A stretch of 64,000 bases of DNA, from NCBI RefSeq assembly GCF_039522585.1, contig NZ_BAAADR010000002.1. One strand, written 5' to 3'. The stretch's first letter is position 1. Each line of letters starts with the position of its first letter. Position numbers and translations under genes: made by a program. The stretch comes from Bisbaumannia salifodinae (lineage in GTDB: Bacteria > Pseudomonadota > Gammaproteobacteria > Pseudomonadales > Halomonadaceae). The notes under the pieces were generated by a model. That model saw nothing but the letters and a program-made list of their open reading frames with translations. It was not told the DNA's origin and made no database searches. Below, piece after piece: positions 26,207-40,419 of this stretch.

Positions 26207-27016
26207 ATGACCCGTATCGCCATCGTCGGTGTCGCCGGCCGCATGGGCCGCACCCTGGTCAACGCCGTGCAGCAGGACCCCCAGGCCAGCCTGGCCGGGG
26301 GCAGCGTCGAGCCGGGCAGCTCCCTGGTGGGGGCCGACCTGGGCGAGCTGGCCGGTCTGGGCAAGCTGGGCGTCACCGCGGTGGACTCCCTGGAAGCCAT
26401 CGTCGATGACTTCGATGTGCTGATCGACTTCACCGCGCCCCGGGTGACCCTGGGCAACCTGGCCTTCTGCGCCGAGCACGGCAAGCGCATCGTGATCGGC
26501 ACCACCGGCCTGGATGACGACGAGCTGGCCGAGCTGGATGCCTATCGGGACCGGGTGCCCTTCGTCTTCGCCCCCAATATGAGCGTGGGCGTCAACCTGA
26601 CCCTCAAGCTGCTGCAGACCGCCGCCAGGGCGCTGGGCGACGAGGGCTACGATATCGAGGTGGTGGAGGCGCACCATCGCCACAAGGTGGATGCCCCCTC
26701 CGGCACCGCCCTGAAGATGGGCGAGGTGGTGGCCGAGTCCCTGGGGCGCACCCTCAAGGAGCATGGCGTCTTCGAGCGGGTGGGGCAGTGCGGCCCGCGC
26801 AGCGACAAGGAGATCGGCTTCGCCACCGTCCGCGCCGGGGATATTGTCGGCGAGCACACCGTGATGTTCGCCACCGAGGGCGAGCGTATCGAGATCACCC
26901 ACAAGGCGTCGAGCCGCATGACCTTCGCCAAGGGCGCGGTGCGGGCGGCCCGTTGGGTCGCGGAGCGTCCGGCCGGCCGCTACGATATGCAGGATGTGCT
27001 GGGCTTGGCGGATTAA
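26207..27016 (+). CDS. dapB: 4-hydroxy-tetrahydrodipicolinate reductase DapB
   Basis: 269 residues, standard length. Second step of the DAP/lysine branch, NAD(P)H-dependent. Rossmann start MTRIAIVGVAGRMGRTLV; substrate motif VVEAHHRHKVDAPSGTALKMGE with the catalytic HH and Lys. The ATG at 26207 follows AGGAGTCCAC; the frame extends upstream without conservation. A TATACT -10 candidate lies at 26164-26169. In pseudomonads dapB directly follows dnaJ; here a 13-kb block separates them. Confidence 0.96.
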   Translation: MTRIAIVGVAGRMGRTLVNAVQQDPQASLAGGSVEPGSSLVGADLGELAGLGKLGVTAVDSLEAIVDDFDVLIDFTAPRVTLGNLAFCAEHGKRIVIGTTGLDDDELAELDAYRDRVPFVFAPNMSVGVNLTLKLLQTAARALGDEGYDIEVVEAHHRHKVDAPSGTALKMGEVVAESLGRTLKEHGVFERVGQCGPRSDKEIGFATVRAGDIVGEHTVMFATEGERIEITHKASSRMTFAKGAVRAARWVAERPAGRYDMQDVLGLAD

Positions 27017-27056
27017 CAGCAAGGTAATACGGGTATACCAAAGCTGGAATAGCCAA

Positions 27057-27168
27057 GGGGCGCTGGGGGCAGGTCGGAGCAAAGCGTCTTTTTCATGGGC
27101 GAAAAAGTCGAGCGCCCAGGGACGGGTTCACAGCGTCTTTGCGGAGTGCCTGCCCCCAGGGTAGCCCC
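27057..27168. repeat. intergenic inverted-repeat element
   Basis: A 112-base unit ends in complementary arms: GGGGCGCTGGGGGCAGG (27057-27073) and CCTGCCCCCAGGGTAGCCCC (27149-27168). Inside there is a small hairpin, CTTTTTCATGGGCGAAAAAG (27088-27107). GCGTCTTT occurs twice (27084 and 27133). It resembles a REP or MITE-like intergenic element, but only one copy is in the window, so repetition in the genome is not shown. Confidence 0.5.
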
Positions 27169-27335
27169 GGCCTCCGAGGAGAGGGCGTGTTAACTGCAAT
27201 CGCTCTGCGATGAGGTAGACGGGGGTGGCGAGCCTGCGGCGAATCCTGTAATATTCCAAAAATTTTGGCCGGGCGCTGCGAGAATCTGTCCCGCAGAGGC
27301 GTGTCGAGGCGGCCCAAGGGCATAGAATAATGCTA

Positions 27336-27381
27336 AAAAGCGGGATGAAACCGGTCTTATCGGCTTTCGTCCCGCTTTTTT
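27336..27381 (+). terminator. intrinsic terminator between dapB and carA (possible carAB attenuator)
   Basis: Stem GCGGGATGAAA (27340-27350) with TTTCGTCCCGC (27365-27375), one G-T pair, flanked by A-run and followed by TTTTTT. It ends 91 bases before the carA start, so it either ends dapB transcription or attenuates carAB. The 27017-27472 gap otherwise holds only the inverted repeat at 27057. Confidence 0.75.
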
Positions 27382-27472
27382 ACGACTCGAATCAGGCGCC
27401 CACCAGCGATTACTTTGTCGGTTATCGAGACCGCCTCTCCGGCCGGTCTCACCAGCATGGGAGGAAGTTGCG

Positions 27473-28618
27473 TTGAACAGACCCGCGATATTGGCCTTGG
27501 AAGATGGTAGCGTTTTCCATGGGTCTGCCATCGGAGCCGATGGCCTGACCAGCGGTGAGGTGGTGTTCAATACGGCCATGACCGGCTACCAGGAAATCCT
27601 CACCGATCCCTCCTATTCCCGACAGATCGTCACCCTGACCTACCCCCATATCGGCAACACCGGCATCAATGCCGAGGACGTGGAGTCCGATGCCATCGCC
27701 GCCGCCGGCCTGGTGATCCGCGATCTGCCGCTGCTGGCCAGCAGCTTCCGCTGCGAGCAGTCCCTGGATGCCTACCTCAAGAGCCAGAACGTCCTGGGCA
27801 TCGCCGATATCGACACCCGTCGCCTGACCCGCATCCTCCGCGACAAGGGCTCCCAGAACGGTGCCATCCTGGCCGGAGCCGACGCCGAGGGTGATGACGC
27901 CGTGGCCCGTGCCCTGGAGGCCGCCCGCGCCTTCCCGGGTCTCAAGGGCATGGACCTGGCCAAGGAAGTGACCTGCCAGCGCGCCTACGAGTGGAGCGAG
28001 GGCGAGTGGGCCCTGGGCGAGGGCTATGCCGATACCGCCCGGACCGAGCGCCCCTATCATGTGGTGGCCTACGATTACGGCGTCAAGCGCAATATCCTGC
28101 GCATGCTGGCCTCCCGTGGCTGCCGCCTCACCGTGGTGCCGGCCCAGACCCCGGCCGCCGAGGTGCTGGCCATGAACCCGGACGGCATCTTCCTCTCCAA
28201 CGGCCCCGGTGACCCCGAGCCCTGCGATTACGCCATCGCCGCGATTCAGGAGATCCTCGAGACCGGGATCCCGGTGTTCGGCATCTGCCTGGGCCACCAG
28301 CTGCTGGCCCTGGCCAGCGGCGCCAATACCGTGAAGATGGGCCATGGCCACCATGGTGCCAACCACCCGGTGCAGGACCTCGACGGCGGCCAGGTGATGA
28401 TCACCAGCCAGAACCACGGTTTCGCCGCCGACGAGGCGAGCCTGCCGGCCACCCTGCGCGCCACCCATCGTTCGCTGTTCGATGGCACCCTGCAGGGCAT
28501 CGAGCGCACCGACCGCCCGGCCTTCGGCTTCCAGGGGCACCCGGAAGCCAGCCCCGGGCCGCGTGACGTGGCGCCGCTGTTCGACCGCTTTATCGAGATG
28601 ATCAAGGCGCGCCGATAA
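27473..28618 (+). CDS. carA: carbamoyl-phosphate synthase small subunit CarA
   Basis: 381-residue glutaminase subunit that feeds ammonia to CarB for arginine and pyrimidine synthesis. N-terminal CPSase domain (LALEDGSVFHGSAIGADGLTSGEVVFNTAMTGYQEILTDPSY), class I amidotransferase with GICLGHQLLALA (nucleophile Cys) and catalytic His/Glu in FQGHPEASPGP. The start is a TTG at 27473 after GGGAGGAAGTTGCG; no ATG is in frame nearby. A 40-bp tandem repeat begins inside the last codons. Confidence 0.96.
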   Translation: MNRPAILALEDGSVFHGSAIGADGLTSGEVVFNTAMTGYQEILTDPSYSRQIVTLTYPHIGNTGINAEDVESDAIAAAGLVIRDLPLLASSFRCEQSLDAYLKSQNVLGIADIDTRRLTRILRDKGSQNGAILAGADAEGDDAVARALEAARAFPGLKGMDLAKEVTCQRAYEWSEGEWALGEGYADTARTERPYHVVAYDYGVKRNILRMLASRGCRLTVVPAQTPAAEVLAMNPDGIFLSNGPGDPEPCDYAIAAIQEILETGIPVFGICLGHQLLALASGANTVKMGHGHHGANHPVQDLDGGQVMITSQNHGFAADEASLPATLRATHRSLFDGTLQGIERTDRPAFGFQGHPEASPGPRDVAPLFDRFIEMIKARR

Positions 28619-28670
28619 TCGCCCGACCGTTATCGAGATGAGCCGGGCGCGCCGTCAATCGCCCGTCCGT
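28591..28670 (+). repeat. 40-bp tandem duplication across the carA stop codon
   Basis: 28591-28630 and 28631-28670 both start TATCGAGATG and share GGCGCGCCG and AATCGCCCG; six of 40 positions differ. In the second copy the carA stop TAA has become CAA. It lies in the carA-carB spacer and is not translated as part of either gene. Confidence 0.85.
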
Positions 28671-28708
28671 CGATCCTCGTTCGTCACCCTTTTTCTGCGG
28701 GAAGCACC

Positions 28709-31935
<3,227 letters not shown>

Positions 31936-31939
<4 letters not shown>

Positions 31940-32412
31940 ACAAGGTCCCGATGACCGTGGCAGGCGAGCAGCGCCTGCGGGGCGAGCTGGATCAGCTCAA
32001 GAGCGTCGAACGGCCGAAGGTGATCAATGCCATTGCCGAGGCTCGTGAGCATGGCGATCTCAAGGAGAACGCCGAGTACCACGCGGCCCGTGAACAGCAG
32101 GGCTTTATCGAGGGGCGCATCAAGGAGATCGAAGGCAAGCTCGGGAGCGCCCAGGTGATCGATGTCACCAAGCTGCCCAAGACCGGCAAGGTGATCTTCG
32201 GCGTGACCGTGGGGCTGCTCAACCTGGATACCGACGAGGAGGTGACCTACCGCATCGTTGGCGAGGACGAGGCCGATATCAAGGCGGGGCGCATCTCGGT
32301 GACCTCGCCCATTGCCCGGGCCCTGATCGGCAAGGAAGAGGGGGATGTGGTGCTGGTCAAGACCCCCGGCGGCGATGTGGAGTACGAAATCTCTGGTGTC
32401 GAGCACCTGTAA
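31936..32412 (+). CDS. greA: transcription elongation factor GreA
   Basis: 158-residue factor that rescues backtracked RNA polymerase by stimulating transcript cleavage. Coiled-coil N terminus with the acidic tip (EAREHGDLKENAEYHAAREQQGFIEGRI) that enters the polymerase channel, then an FKBP-like C domain (PIARALIGKEEGDVVLVKTPGG). ATGA overlap with carB suggests translational coupling. Confidence 0.97.
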
Positions 32413-32488
32413 GCGCCGAGCACCAAGCCACAAGCGCCAAGCCGCTCGGTGACGGGCGGCGGGTGCGGCAGGATACGCCAGGCAAGAA

Positions 32489-32520
32489 GAAGCCCCGCAG
32501 ACGAGAGTCTGCGGGGCTTC
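32489..32520. terminator. terminator between greA and yhbY
   Basis: 14-bp perfect stem GAAGCCCCGCAGAC/GTCTGCGGGGCTTC with a GAGA loop, then CTTTCTT. It lies between the convergent genes and is flanked by CAAGC-rich repeats (see 32421-32445). Confidence 0.85.
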
Positions 32521-32556
32521 CTTTCTTGGCCGCCTGGCCCGCTTGGCGCTCGGGCG

Positions 32557-32883
32557 TCAGTGCCGTCCGTGGTGGCCTTCGAACCGCTTGATATTGGACA
32601 GCTTGGGGTTGGCCTTGGGATTCTTGCGGTAGAGCAGGGCCATCTTGCCGATGGTCTGCACCAGCTCGGCGCCGCTGGTCGCCACCAGTTCCTCGATCAT
32701 GGCGGCGCGGTCGTCCCGCTCCGGCAGGGCCAGCTTGACCTTGATCAGCTCGTGATCCGCCAGCGCCCGGTCCAGCTCGGCCAGGACGCCCTCGGAGATG
32801 CCGTTCTCGGAGAGGGTGACCACGGGGTTGAGGTGGTGGCCGATGCTGCGAAATGCTTTCTTTTGTGCCTGTGACAAGCTCAT
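32557..32883 (-). CDS. yhbY: RNA-binding protein YhbY (CRS1-YhbY domain)
   Basis: 108-residue single KH-like CRM domain, a 50S ribosome-assembly-associated protein. MSLSQAQKKAFRSIGHHLNPVVTLSENGISEGVLAELDRALADHELIKVKL and the GKMALLYRKNPKANPKL loop (equivalent to the conserved G-x-x-G region) fit the family. It is divergent from rlmE, as in pseudomonads. Confidence 0.93.
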   Translation of the reverse strand: MSLSQAQKKAFRSIGHHLNPVVTLSENGISEGVLAELDRALADHELIKVKLALPERDDRAAMIEELVATSGAELVQTIGKMALLYRKNPKANPKLSNIKRFEGHHGRH

Positions 32884-33011
32884 GGTATCGTGAGGTTTCC
32901 GGTTGCGCTGAACCCGCCATGGTAAGGCGAAAACCGCCGCGGTGAAAGCCTTCCGTCGGCGCCTTCCGGCCCCGCTCTACGTGTGGCGAATTCACGATCC
33001 CAGGTGCTGTA

Positions 33012-33671
33012 GTGACATCTCCTTCCCGTCCCCGCAAGTCCGCGTCTCCGCGCCAGGCCAGCAAGTCCAGTGCCGGCTGGCTCAAGGAACACTTCGATGA
33101 TCAGTATGTGCAGCGCTCCTGGCAGGACGGCTACCGCAGCCGGGCCAGCTACAAGCTGATGGAGCTGGACGCGAAGGACAGGCTGTTCAAGCCGGGCATG
33201 ACGGTGATCGACCTGGGGGCGGCCCCGGGTGGCTGGAGTCAGGTGGCCGCCGAGAAGGTGGGTGCCAAGGGCCTGGTGATCGCCTCGGATATCCTCGAGA
33301 TGGATGCCCTGGCCGGGGTCGAGTTTATCCAGGGGGATTTCACCGAGGAGGCGGCCCTGGAGGCGATCCTCGCCACCCTGGGCGAGCGCCCGGTGGATCT
33401 GGTGATGTCCGATATGGCCCCCAATATGAGTGGTATGGCCGCCATCGATCAGCCCCAGGCCATGTACCTGGTGGAGCTGGCGCTGGATCTGGCTCGCCAG
33501 ACCCTGAGTCCCGGGGGGCGCTTCCTGGCCAAGGTGTTCCAGGGCGAAGGTTTCGATGCCTACCTGAAGGAGCTGCGTGGCAGCTTCGCTCGGGTGGTGA
33601 CCCGCAAGCCGGAGGCTTCCCGGGCACGTTCCCGTGAGGTCTACCTGCTGGCGGAAGATTTCCGAGGCTAG
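33012..33671 (+). CDS. rlmE: 23S rRNA 2'-O-ribose methyltransferase RlmE (FtsJ)
   Basis: 219 residues. Methylates the A-loop uridine (U2552 in E. coli). AdoMet motif VIDLGAAPGGWSQVA; the catalytic K-D-K-E tetrad is seen as Lys in ASYKLMELD, Asp in VMSDMAPNMSG, Lys in FLAKVFQGEG and Glu in SREVYLLA. The start is a GTG at 33012 without a strong Shine-Dalgarno; the 20 extra N-terminal residues are Ser/Lys/Arg-rich and variable in the family. Confidence 0.96.
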   Translation: MTSPSRPRKSASPRQASKSSAGWLKEHFDDQYVQRSWQDGYRSRASYKLMELDAKDRLFKPGMTVIDLGAAPGGWSQVAAEKVGAKGLVIASDILEMDALAGVEFIQGDFTEEAALEAILATLGERPVDLVMSDMAPNMSGMAAIDQPQAMYLVELALDLARQTLSPGGRFLAKVFQGEGFDAYLKELRGSFARVVTRKPEASRARSREVYLLAEDFRG

Positions 33672-33823
33672 GCGGACAATAGCCTCCCTCAACCGAGGCG
33701 ATAGCCAGACAGGGCGGATGCATTTGTGTCACTGTCCCTCTTGGGGTGGTTGAACACCCGCGGCTGCTGTAATGTCAAATGCCTAGCCGGTACGCAGATC
33801 GATTTAGCAATGAGGGTGTTCCC

Positions 33824-35809
<1,986 letters not shown>

Positions 35810-35815
35810 GCCGAC

Positions 35816-35839
35816 ACAGGCGCCCCTCGGGGCGCCTGT
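35816..35839 (+). terminator. terminator after ftsH
   Basis: 10-bp stem ACAGGCGCCC/GGGCGCCTGT with a CTCG loop, followed by TGCGTT. Confidence 0.7.
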
Positions 35840-35978
35840 TGCGTTATGCCGGGGGCCCCGTCCTTGTGCTATCCCGGCGGCAATGGCCCCGATGGCCTGT
35901 CTGTCGCCTTGCATGGGGCGCGGTGGCTGATTAGAGTAGTTCCCCTCCCTTTCTTGCCCATCTCGTCAGGATCCGCCC

Positions 35979-36842
35979 ATGAGCGACGGACAACCCGCGC
36001 CCCTGCTGCATTGTGGCCGCCATCGGCTCGACCTCTCCTATCCCCGGGTCATGGGGATTCTCAATGTCACCCCGGACTCCTTCTCCGACGGCGGTCGCCA
36101 TGTGGCGCTGGACGATGCCCTGCGCCGTGCCGAACAGATGCTCGCCGAGGGCGCCGCCATCATCGACGTGGGTGGCGAGTCGACCCGCCCCGGCGCTGCC
36201 CCGGTGTCCCCCCGGCAGGAGCTGGATCGGGTCGCCCCGGTGGTGGAGGCCCTGGTGCGCGAGCTGGATGCCTTGGTCTCGGTGGATACCAGCAGCCCCG
36301 AGGTGATGCGCGAGAGCGCCGCCCTGGGGGCGGGCATGATCAATGACGTGCGCGCCCTGCGCCGCGATGGCGCCCTGCAGGCGGCGGCCCATAGCGGCCT
36401 GCCGGTGTGCCTGATGCATATGCTCGGCGAGCCCGGCGATATGCAGGTGGCGCCCCATTACGAGGTGCCGGTGGAGGAGGCGGTGGCCGACTTCCTCGAG
36501 GCGCGGGTGGCCGCCTGCCTGGCGGCGGGGCTGCGCCCCGAGCGGCTGTTGCTCGATCCCGGCTTCGGCTTCGCCAAGACGGTGGAGCATAACCTGCGCC
36601 TGCTGCACCGTATGGAGCGCCTGCAGGCACTGAAGCTGCCACTGCTGGTGGGCATGTCCCGCAAGAGCATGATCGGCAAGGTGCTGGAGCGCCCCGTTGA
36701 AGAGCGCCTGCCCGGCGGCCTGGCCCTGGCGGCCCTGGCCGTGGAGCGCGGCGCACGAATCCTGCGTGTCCATGATGTAGGGCCCAGCGTGGATGCCATC
36801 AATATGACCTGGGCCGTACTCCAGGAAGGATGTGACTCATGA
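35979..36842 (+). CDS. folP: dihydropteroate synthase FolP
   Basis: 287-residue TIM-barrel enzyme that joins 4-aminobenzoate to the pterin in folate synthesis; target of sulfonamides. Signatures VMGILNVTPDSFSDGG (about 24-39), IIDVGGESTRPG, LLLDPGFGFAKT and LVGMSRKSMIG are intact. Last four bases overlap the glmM start. Confidence 0.97.
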   Translation: MSDGQPAPLLHCGRHRLDLSYPRVMGILNVTPDSFSDGGRHVALDDALRRAEQMLAEGAAIIDVGGESTRPGAAPVSPRQELDRVAPVVEALVRELDALVSVDTSSPEVMRESAALGAGMINDVRALRRDGALQAAAHSGLPVCLMHMLGEPGDMQVAPHYEVPVEEAVADFLEARVAACLAAGLRPERLLLDPGFGFAKTVEHNLRLLHRMERLQALKLPLLVGMSRKSMIGKVLERPVEERLPGGLALAALAVERGARILRVHDVGPSVDAINMTWAVLQEGCDS

Positions 36843-38185
36843 GTCGACGCTATTTCGGCACGGACGGGATCCGTGGCACCGTGGGGGAGTTCCCCATCAC
36901 CCCCGACTTCATGCTCAAGCTGGGCTGGGCCACCGGTCGGGTGCTGGCCCGCCAGGGGCGCACCAAGGTATTGATCGGCAAGGATACCCGGATCTCCGGT
37001 TACCTCTTCGAGTCGGCCCTGGAGGCGGGGCTCTCCGCCGCCGGGGTGGACGTCTCGCTGCTGGGCCCGATGCCGACCCCGGGGATCGCCTATCTGACCC
37101 GCACCTTCCGTGCCGATGCCGGTATCGTGATTTCCGCCTCCCATAATCCCTTCGCCGACAACGGCATCAAGTTCTTCTCCGCCGAGGGGGTCAAGCTGGA
37201 CGACGCCATCGAGGCGCGCATCGAGGCCGAGCTGGACGAGCCGCTGACCACGGTGGCCGCCGCCGAGCTGGGCAAGGCGGTGCGCATCAACGACGCCCCG
37301 GGGCGTTATATCGAGTTCTGCAAGTCGACCATTCCCGACCGCGTCAGCCTGCACGGCATGAAGATCGTGCTCGACTGCGCCCATGGGGCGACCTATCACA
37401 TCGCCCCCAGCGTGTTCCGCGAGCTGGGCGCCGAAGTGAGCCTGATCGGCGCCGAGCCGGACGGCCTCAATATCAACCGCGAGGTGGGCTCCACCCATCC
37501 GGCGGCCCTGCGCGCCGCGGTGATCCAGCGTGGCGCCGACCTGGGGATCGCCTTCGATGGCGACGGTGACCGGGTATTGTTGGTGGATGCCGACGGTCGC
37601 GAGGTGGACGGTGACGATATCCTCTACCTGATCGCTCGCGATCGCCACGAGCGGGGCGAGCTGGGCGGTGGGGTGGTGGGCACTCTGATGACCAACTTCG
37701 GCCTCGAGCTGGCCTTCGCCCGCCTCGGTATTCCCTTCGAGCGGGCCAAGGTGGGCGACCGCTACGTGATGGAGCGCCTGGCCGCCAACGGCTGGCAGCT
37801 GGGGGGCGAGTCTTCCGGGCATCTGGTCTGTGGTCATGTGCAGACCACCGGCGACGGCATCGTCGCCGCCCTCCAGGCGGTGGCCATCATGGTCCGCGAG
37901 GGGCAGTCCCTGGCGCGGCTGCTGGCCGACCTGGAGAAGGTGCCCCAGGCGCTGGTCAATGTACGCCTGACGCCGGGCAGTAACGCCAAGTCGCTGATGG
38001 CGACCCCGGCGTTGCAGGAGGCGGTGGCCGCCGTGGAGGCGGAGCTCGGCGATGAGGGGCGCGTGCTGCTGCGTCCTTCCGGTACCGAGCCGCTGATCCG
38101 GGTGATGGTGGAGGGGCGTGCGCACTTCGACGTGGAGGCCCTGGCCGAGCGGATCGCCGCCGATGTGCGCGCCCAGATGGCCTGA
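36839..38185 (+). CDS. glmM: phosphoglucosamine mutase GlmM
   Basis: 448 residues. Converts glucosamine-6-P to glucosamine-1-P for peptidoglycan and lipopolysaccharide. Active phosphoserine at Ser101 in VISASHNPFADNGIKFF; metal loop AFDGDGDRVLLVD; sugar-binding GGESSGHLVCG; phosphate-binding LLRPSGTEPLIRVMVEG near the end. Start ATGA overlaps folP. Confidence 0.97.
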   Translation: MSRRYFGTDGIRGTVGEFPITPDFMLKLGWATGRVLARQGRTKVLIGKDTRISGYLFESALEAGLSAAGVDVSLLGPMPTPGIAYLTRTFRADAGIVISASHNPFADNGIKFFSAEGVKLDDAIEARIEAELDEPLTTVAAAELGKAVRINDAPGRYIEFCKSTIPDRVSLHGMKIVLDCAHGATYHIAPSVFRELGAEVSLIGAEPDGLNINREVGSTHPAALRAAVIQRGADLGIAFDGDGDRVLLVDADGREVDGDDILYLIARDRHERGELGGGVVGTLMTNFGLELAFARLGIPFERAKVGDRYVMERLAANGWQLGGESSGHLVCGHVQTTGDGIVAALQAVAIMVREGQSLARLLADLEKVPQALVNVRLTPGSNAKSLMATPALQEAVAAVEAELGDEGRVLLRPSGTEPLIRVMVEGRAHFDVEALAERIAADVRAQMA

Positions 38186-38330
38186 GCGGGCGCGGGGTCG
38201 GCACGCCTCTCCTCCCTTGGCCATTTCAAGGCGATGGGCCCCGGGGCGGAACGGTGAGGTTGTCAGGCTGCGGTTGTCATGCTAGGGCCGCTCCTATACC
38301 ATTTCGCTCCACCTTGAACGAGGACAGTCT

Positions 38331-39080
38331 ATGCGTACGCCGCTGATTGCCGGCAACTGGAAGATGAATGGCTCCCTGGCGCTGGTGGAGCGCTTCGGGC
38401 AGGCCCTGGCCACCGCCTCGCTGCCGGCCGGCGTCGAGGTCGCCCTGGTGGTGCCCTTCCCCTATCTGGCGGCGGCGGGGCAGGCCCTGGCCGATGCGCC
38501 GGTGGCGCTGGGGGCCCAGACCCTGCATCAGGCCGTCGAGGGCGCCTATACCGGCGAGGTCAGCGGTCCCATGCTGGCCGAGCTGGGCGTACGCTATGTG
38601 TTGGTGGGCCATTCCGAGCGGCGCACCCTCTTCCACGAGGATGATGCCGGCGTACTGGCCCGGGTCCAGGCCGCCCTCGGGGCCGGCCTGACGCCGATCC
38701 TGTGTGTCGGCGAGACCCTCGCCGAACGCGAGGCCGGGCGCACCATGGAGGTGGTGCTGGGGCAGGTCAAGGCGGTCTATGACGCCCTGACCGCCGAGCA
38801 GCGCGCCCGCCTGGTGATCGCCTATGAGCCGGTGTGGGCGATCGGCACCGGCAAGACCGCGACTCCCGAGCAGGCCCAGGGGGTGCATGGCGCCCTGCGT
38901 GGCTGCCTGGCGGCCTATGATAGGGCCCTGGCCGAGGCCACCCGGTTGCTCTACGGCGGCAGCATGAACGCCGGTAATGCCGCCGAACTGCTTTCCCAAC
39001 CCGATATCGACGGCGGCCTGGTGGGCGGTGCCTCGCTCAAGGTCGACGATTTCCTAGCCATCTGTCAGTCAGCAGGTTGA
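38331..39080 (+). CDS. tpiA: triose-phosphate isomerase TpiA
   Basis: 249-residue TIM barrel. AGNWKMNGSL contains the substrate Asn and Lys; GHSERRTLFHEDD the catalytic His; AYEPVWAIGTGKTAT the catalytic Glu and flexible loop 6; YGGSMNAGNAAELL the phosphate loop. The stop is four bases before secG. Confidence 0.97.
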   Translation: MRTPLIAGNWKMNGSLALVERFGQALATASLPAGVEVALVVPFPYLAAAGQALADAPVALGAQTLHQAVEGAYTGEVSGPMLAELGVRYVLVGHSERRTLFHEDDAGVLARVQAALGAGLTPILCVGETLAEREAGRTMEVVLGQVKAVYDALTAEQRARLVIAYEPVWAIGTGKTATPEQAQGVHGALRGCLAAYDRALAEATRLLYGGSMNAGNAAELLSQPDIDGGLVGGASLKVDDFLAICQSAG

Positions 39081-39084
39081 AACC

Positions 39085-39450
39085 ATGCAAGTGCAAGTTG
39101 CCATTCTTATGATCCACGTGGCGATCGCCATCGCCCTGGTCGCCCTTATCCTGCTGCAGCAGGGCAAGGGCGCCGAAGCCGGTGCCGCCTTCGGTGGCGG
39201 TGCCTCCCAGACCGTGTTCGGTTCCCGTGGTACCGGGGGCTTCCTGGCCAAGCTGACCGCCGTGCTGGCGGCCGCCTTCTTCGCCACCTCCCTGACCCTG
39301 GCCTACTTCGCCAGCCAGGCGGGGCAGGCACCGGAGGCCGGTATTCCCGATGCACGCCTGATCGAGCAGCAAAATTCCGTGCCGACCCTTGACGAAGGGC
39401 CGCAGGATCTGGATAATTCAGCGCCAGTGCTCGAGGAGACGGGCGAGTAG
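39085..39450 (+). CDS. secG: preprotein translocase subunit SecG
   Basis: 121-residue SecYEG subunit with two membrane helices (about 3-25 and 50-72) joined by the conserved loop LLQQGKGAEAGAAFGGGASQTVFGSRGTGGFL. The C-terminal tail is acidic. tpiA-secG-tRNA-Leu order is conserved. Confidence 0.96.
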   Translation: MQVQVAILMIHVAIAIALVALILLQQGKGAEAGAAFGGGASQTVFGSRGTGGFLAKLTAVLAAAFFATSLTLAYFASQAGQAPEAGIPDARLIEQQNSVPTLDEGPQDLDNSAPVLEETGE

Positions 39451-39477
39451 TCGGTCTTCGAATAGCGCTCCCCTGAT

Positions 39478-39564
39478 GCCGAAGTGGTGGAATTGGTAGA
39501 CACGCTATCTTGAGGGGGTAGTGGCCTTATGGCCGTGCGGGTTCAAGTCCCGCCTTCGGCACCA
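39478..39564 (+). tRNA. tRNA-Leu (anticodon GAG)
   Basis: 87-nt class II tRNA with long variable arm, encoded CCA, T arm GGTTCAAGTCC and 7-bp acceptor stem GCCGAAG/CTTCGGC. The anticodon loop TTGAGGG reads GAG (positions 34-36), decoding CUC/CUU. Confidence 0.96.
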
Positions 39565-39617
39565 TTCGAAAACGCGGTGCGTTTTCAGCAAGATCAGCAC
39601 CCAGGCGACGTAATGGC

Positions 39618-39646
39618 TTGACTCGATAGCAACCATTACCTATACT
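39618..39646 (+). promoter_or_regulatory. sigma70 promoter for initiator tRNA
   Basis: TTGACT (39618-39623), exact 17-base spacer, TATACT (39641-39646), ending 14 bases before the mature tRNA. Confidence 0.85.
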
Positions 39647-39660
39647 CGCCGACCTGTAGA

Positions 39661-39737
<77 letters not shown>

Positions 39738-39782
39738 TTTTGGCGAGACGGCCAATATGGTGTGAAAGGTTTCTTGTAAAAG

Positions 39783-39802
39783 GCCCCTTCCAGTGAAGGG
39801 GC
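39783..39802 (+). terminator. terminator after tRNA-fMet
   Basis: 8-bp stem GCCCCTTC/GAAGGGGC with CAGT loop and TTTTTGTT tail. Confidence 0.85.
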
Positions 39803-39930
39803 TTTTTGTTAGCCGCTCATCCACTTGGCCGTCTAGTTGACAGCCTGTCTGGCAGCACGCCCATCGGTCACCTAGCTTATCTTTCGCTCCTGGCCAGGTG
39901 CCTGATGCAACGGCTGTAGGAGTCTTCGTC

Positions 39931-40392
39931 GTGGCAATCAAGGACTCAGCGCTCGAGGCGCTCATCGAACCGGTGGTGACCGCCATGGGCTTCGAGCTCT
40001 GGGGGATCGACCATCTTTCCCAGGGCAAGCATTCCCGTCTGGTGATCTATATCGATGGCCCCGAAGGGGTCACGGTGGACGACTGCGCGGCCATCAGCCG
40101 CCAGGTCAGTGCCATCTTCGATGTGGAGGATCCGATCCCCGGAGAGTACCGTCTCGAGGTGTCATCCCCGGGGATGGATCGCCCTCTCTTTACCCTCGAT
40201 CATTATGCGCGTTACCGCGGACATACGGTGGCGCTCAAGCTGCGCCTGGCCTTCGAGGGGCGGCGCAAGTTTCAGGGCCTCCTGGCCGGCGTCGAGGGCG
40301 ACGAGGTGTTGTTGCAACTCGATGGCGAGGAGTACTGCTTTCCCATCGACAGCATCGAGCAGGCGCGCGTCGTGCCGCGGTTCGATGACTAA
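39931..40392 (+). CDS. rimP: ribosome maturation factor RimP
   Basis: 153 residues, needed for 30S assembly. LEALIEPVVTAMGFELWGIDHLSQGKHSRLVIYIDGPEGVTVDDCAAISRQVSAIFDVEDPIPGEYRLEVSSPGMDRPL is the family core, followed by the C-terminal SH3-like domain. Start GTG at 39931 follows AGGAG; the frame's earlier codons are not conserved. First gene of rimP-nusA-infB-rbfA-truB. Confidence 0.95.
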   Translation: MAIKDSALEALIEPVVTAMGFELWGIDHLSQGKHSRLVIYIDGPEGVTVDDCAAISRQVSAIFDVEDPIPGEYRLEVSSPGMDRPLFTLDHYARYRGHTVALKLRLAFEGRRKFQGLLAGVEGDEVLLQLDGEEYCFPIDSIEQARVVPRFDD

Positions 40393-40419
40393 GGACAGGT
40401 TTATTGGCGAGGCTATGGC

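Noticed and set aside
27190..27579. 129-codon minus-strand frame before carA
   Set aside because: It crosses a terminator and the start of carA, with no recognisable domain and no ribosome-binding site.
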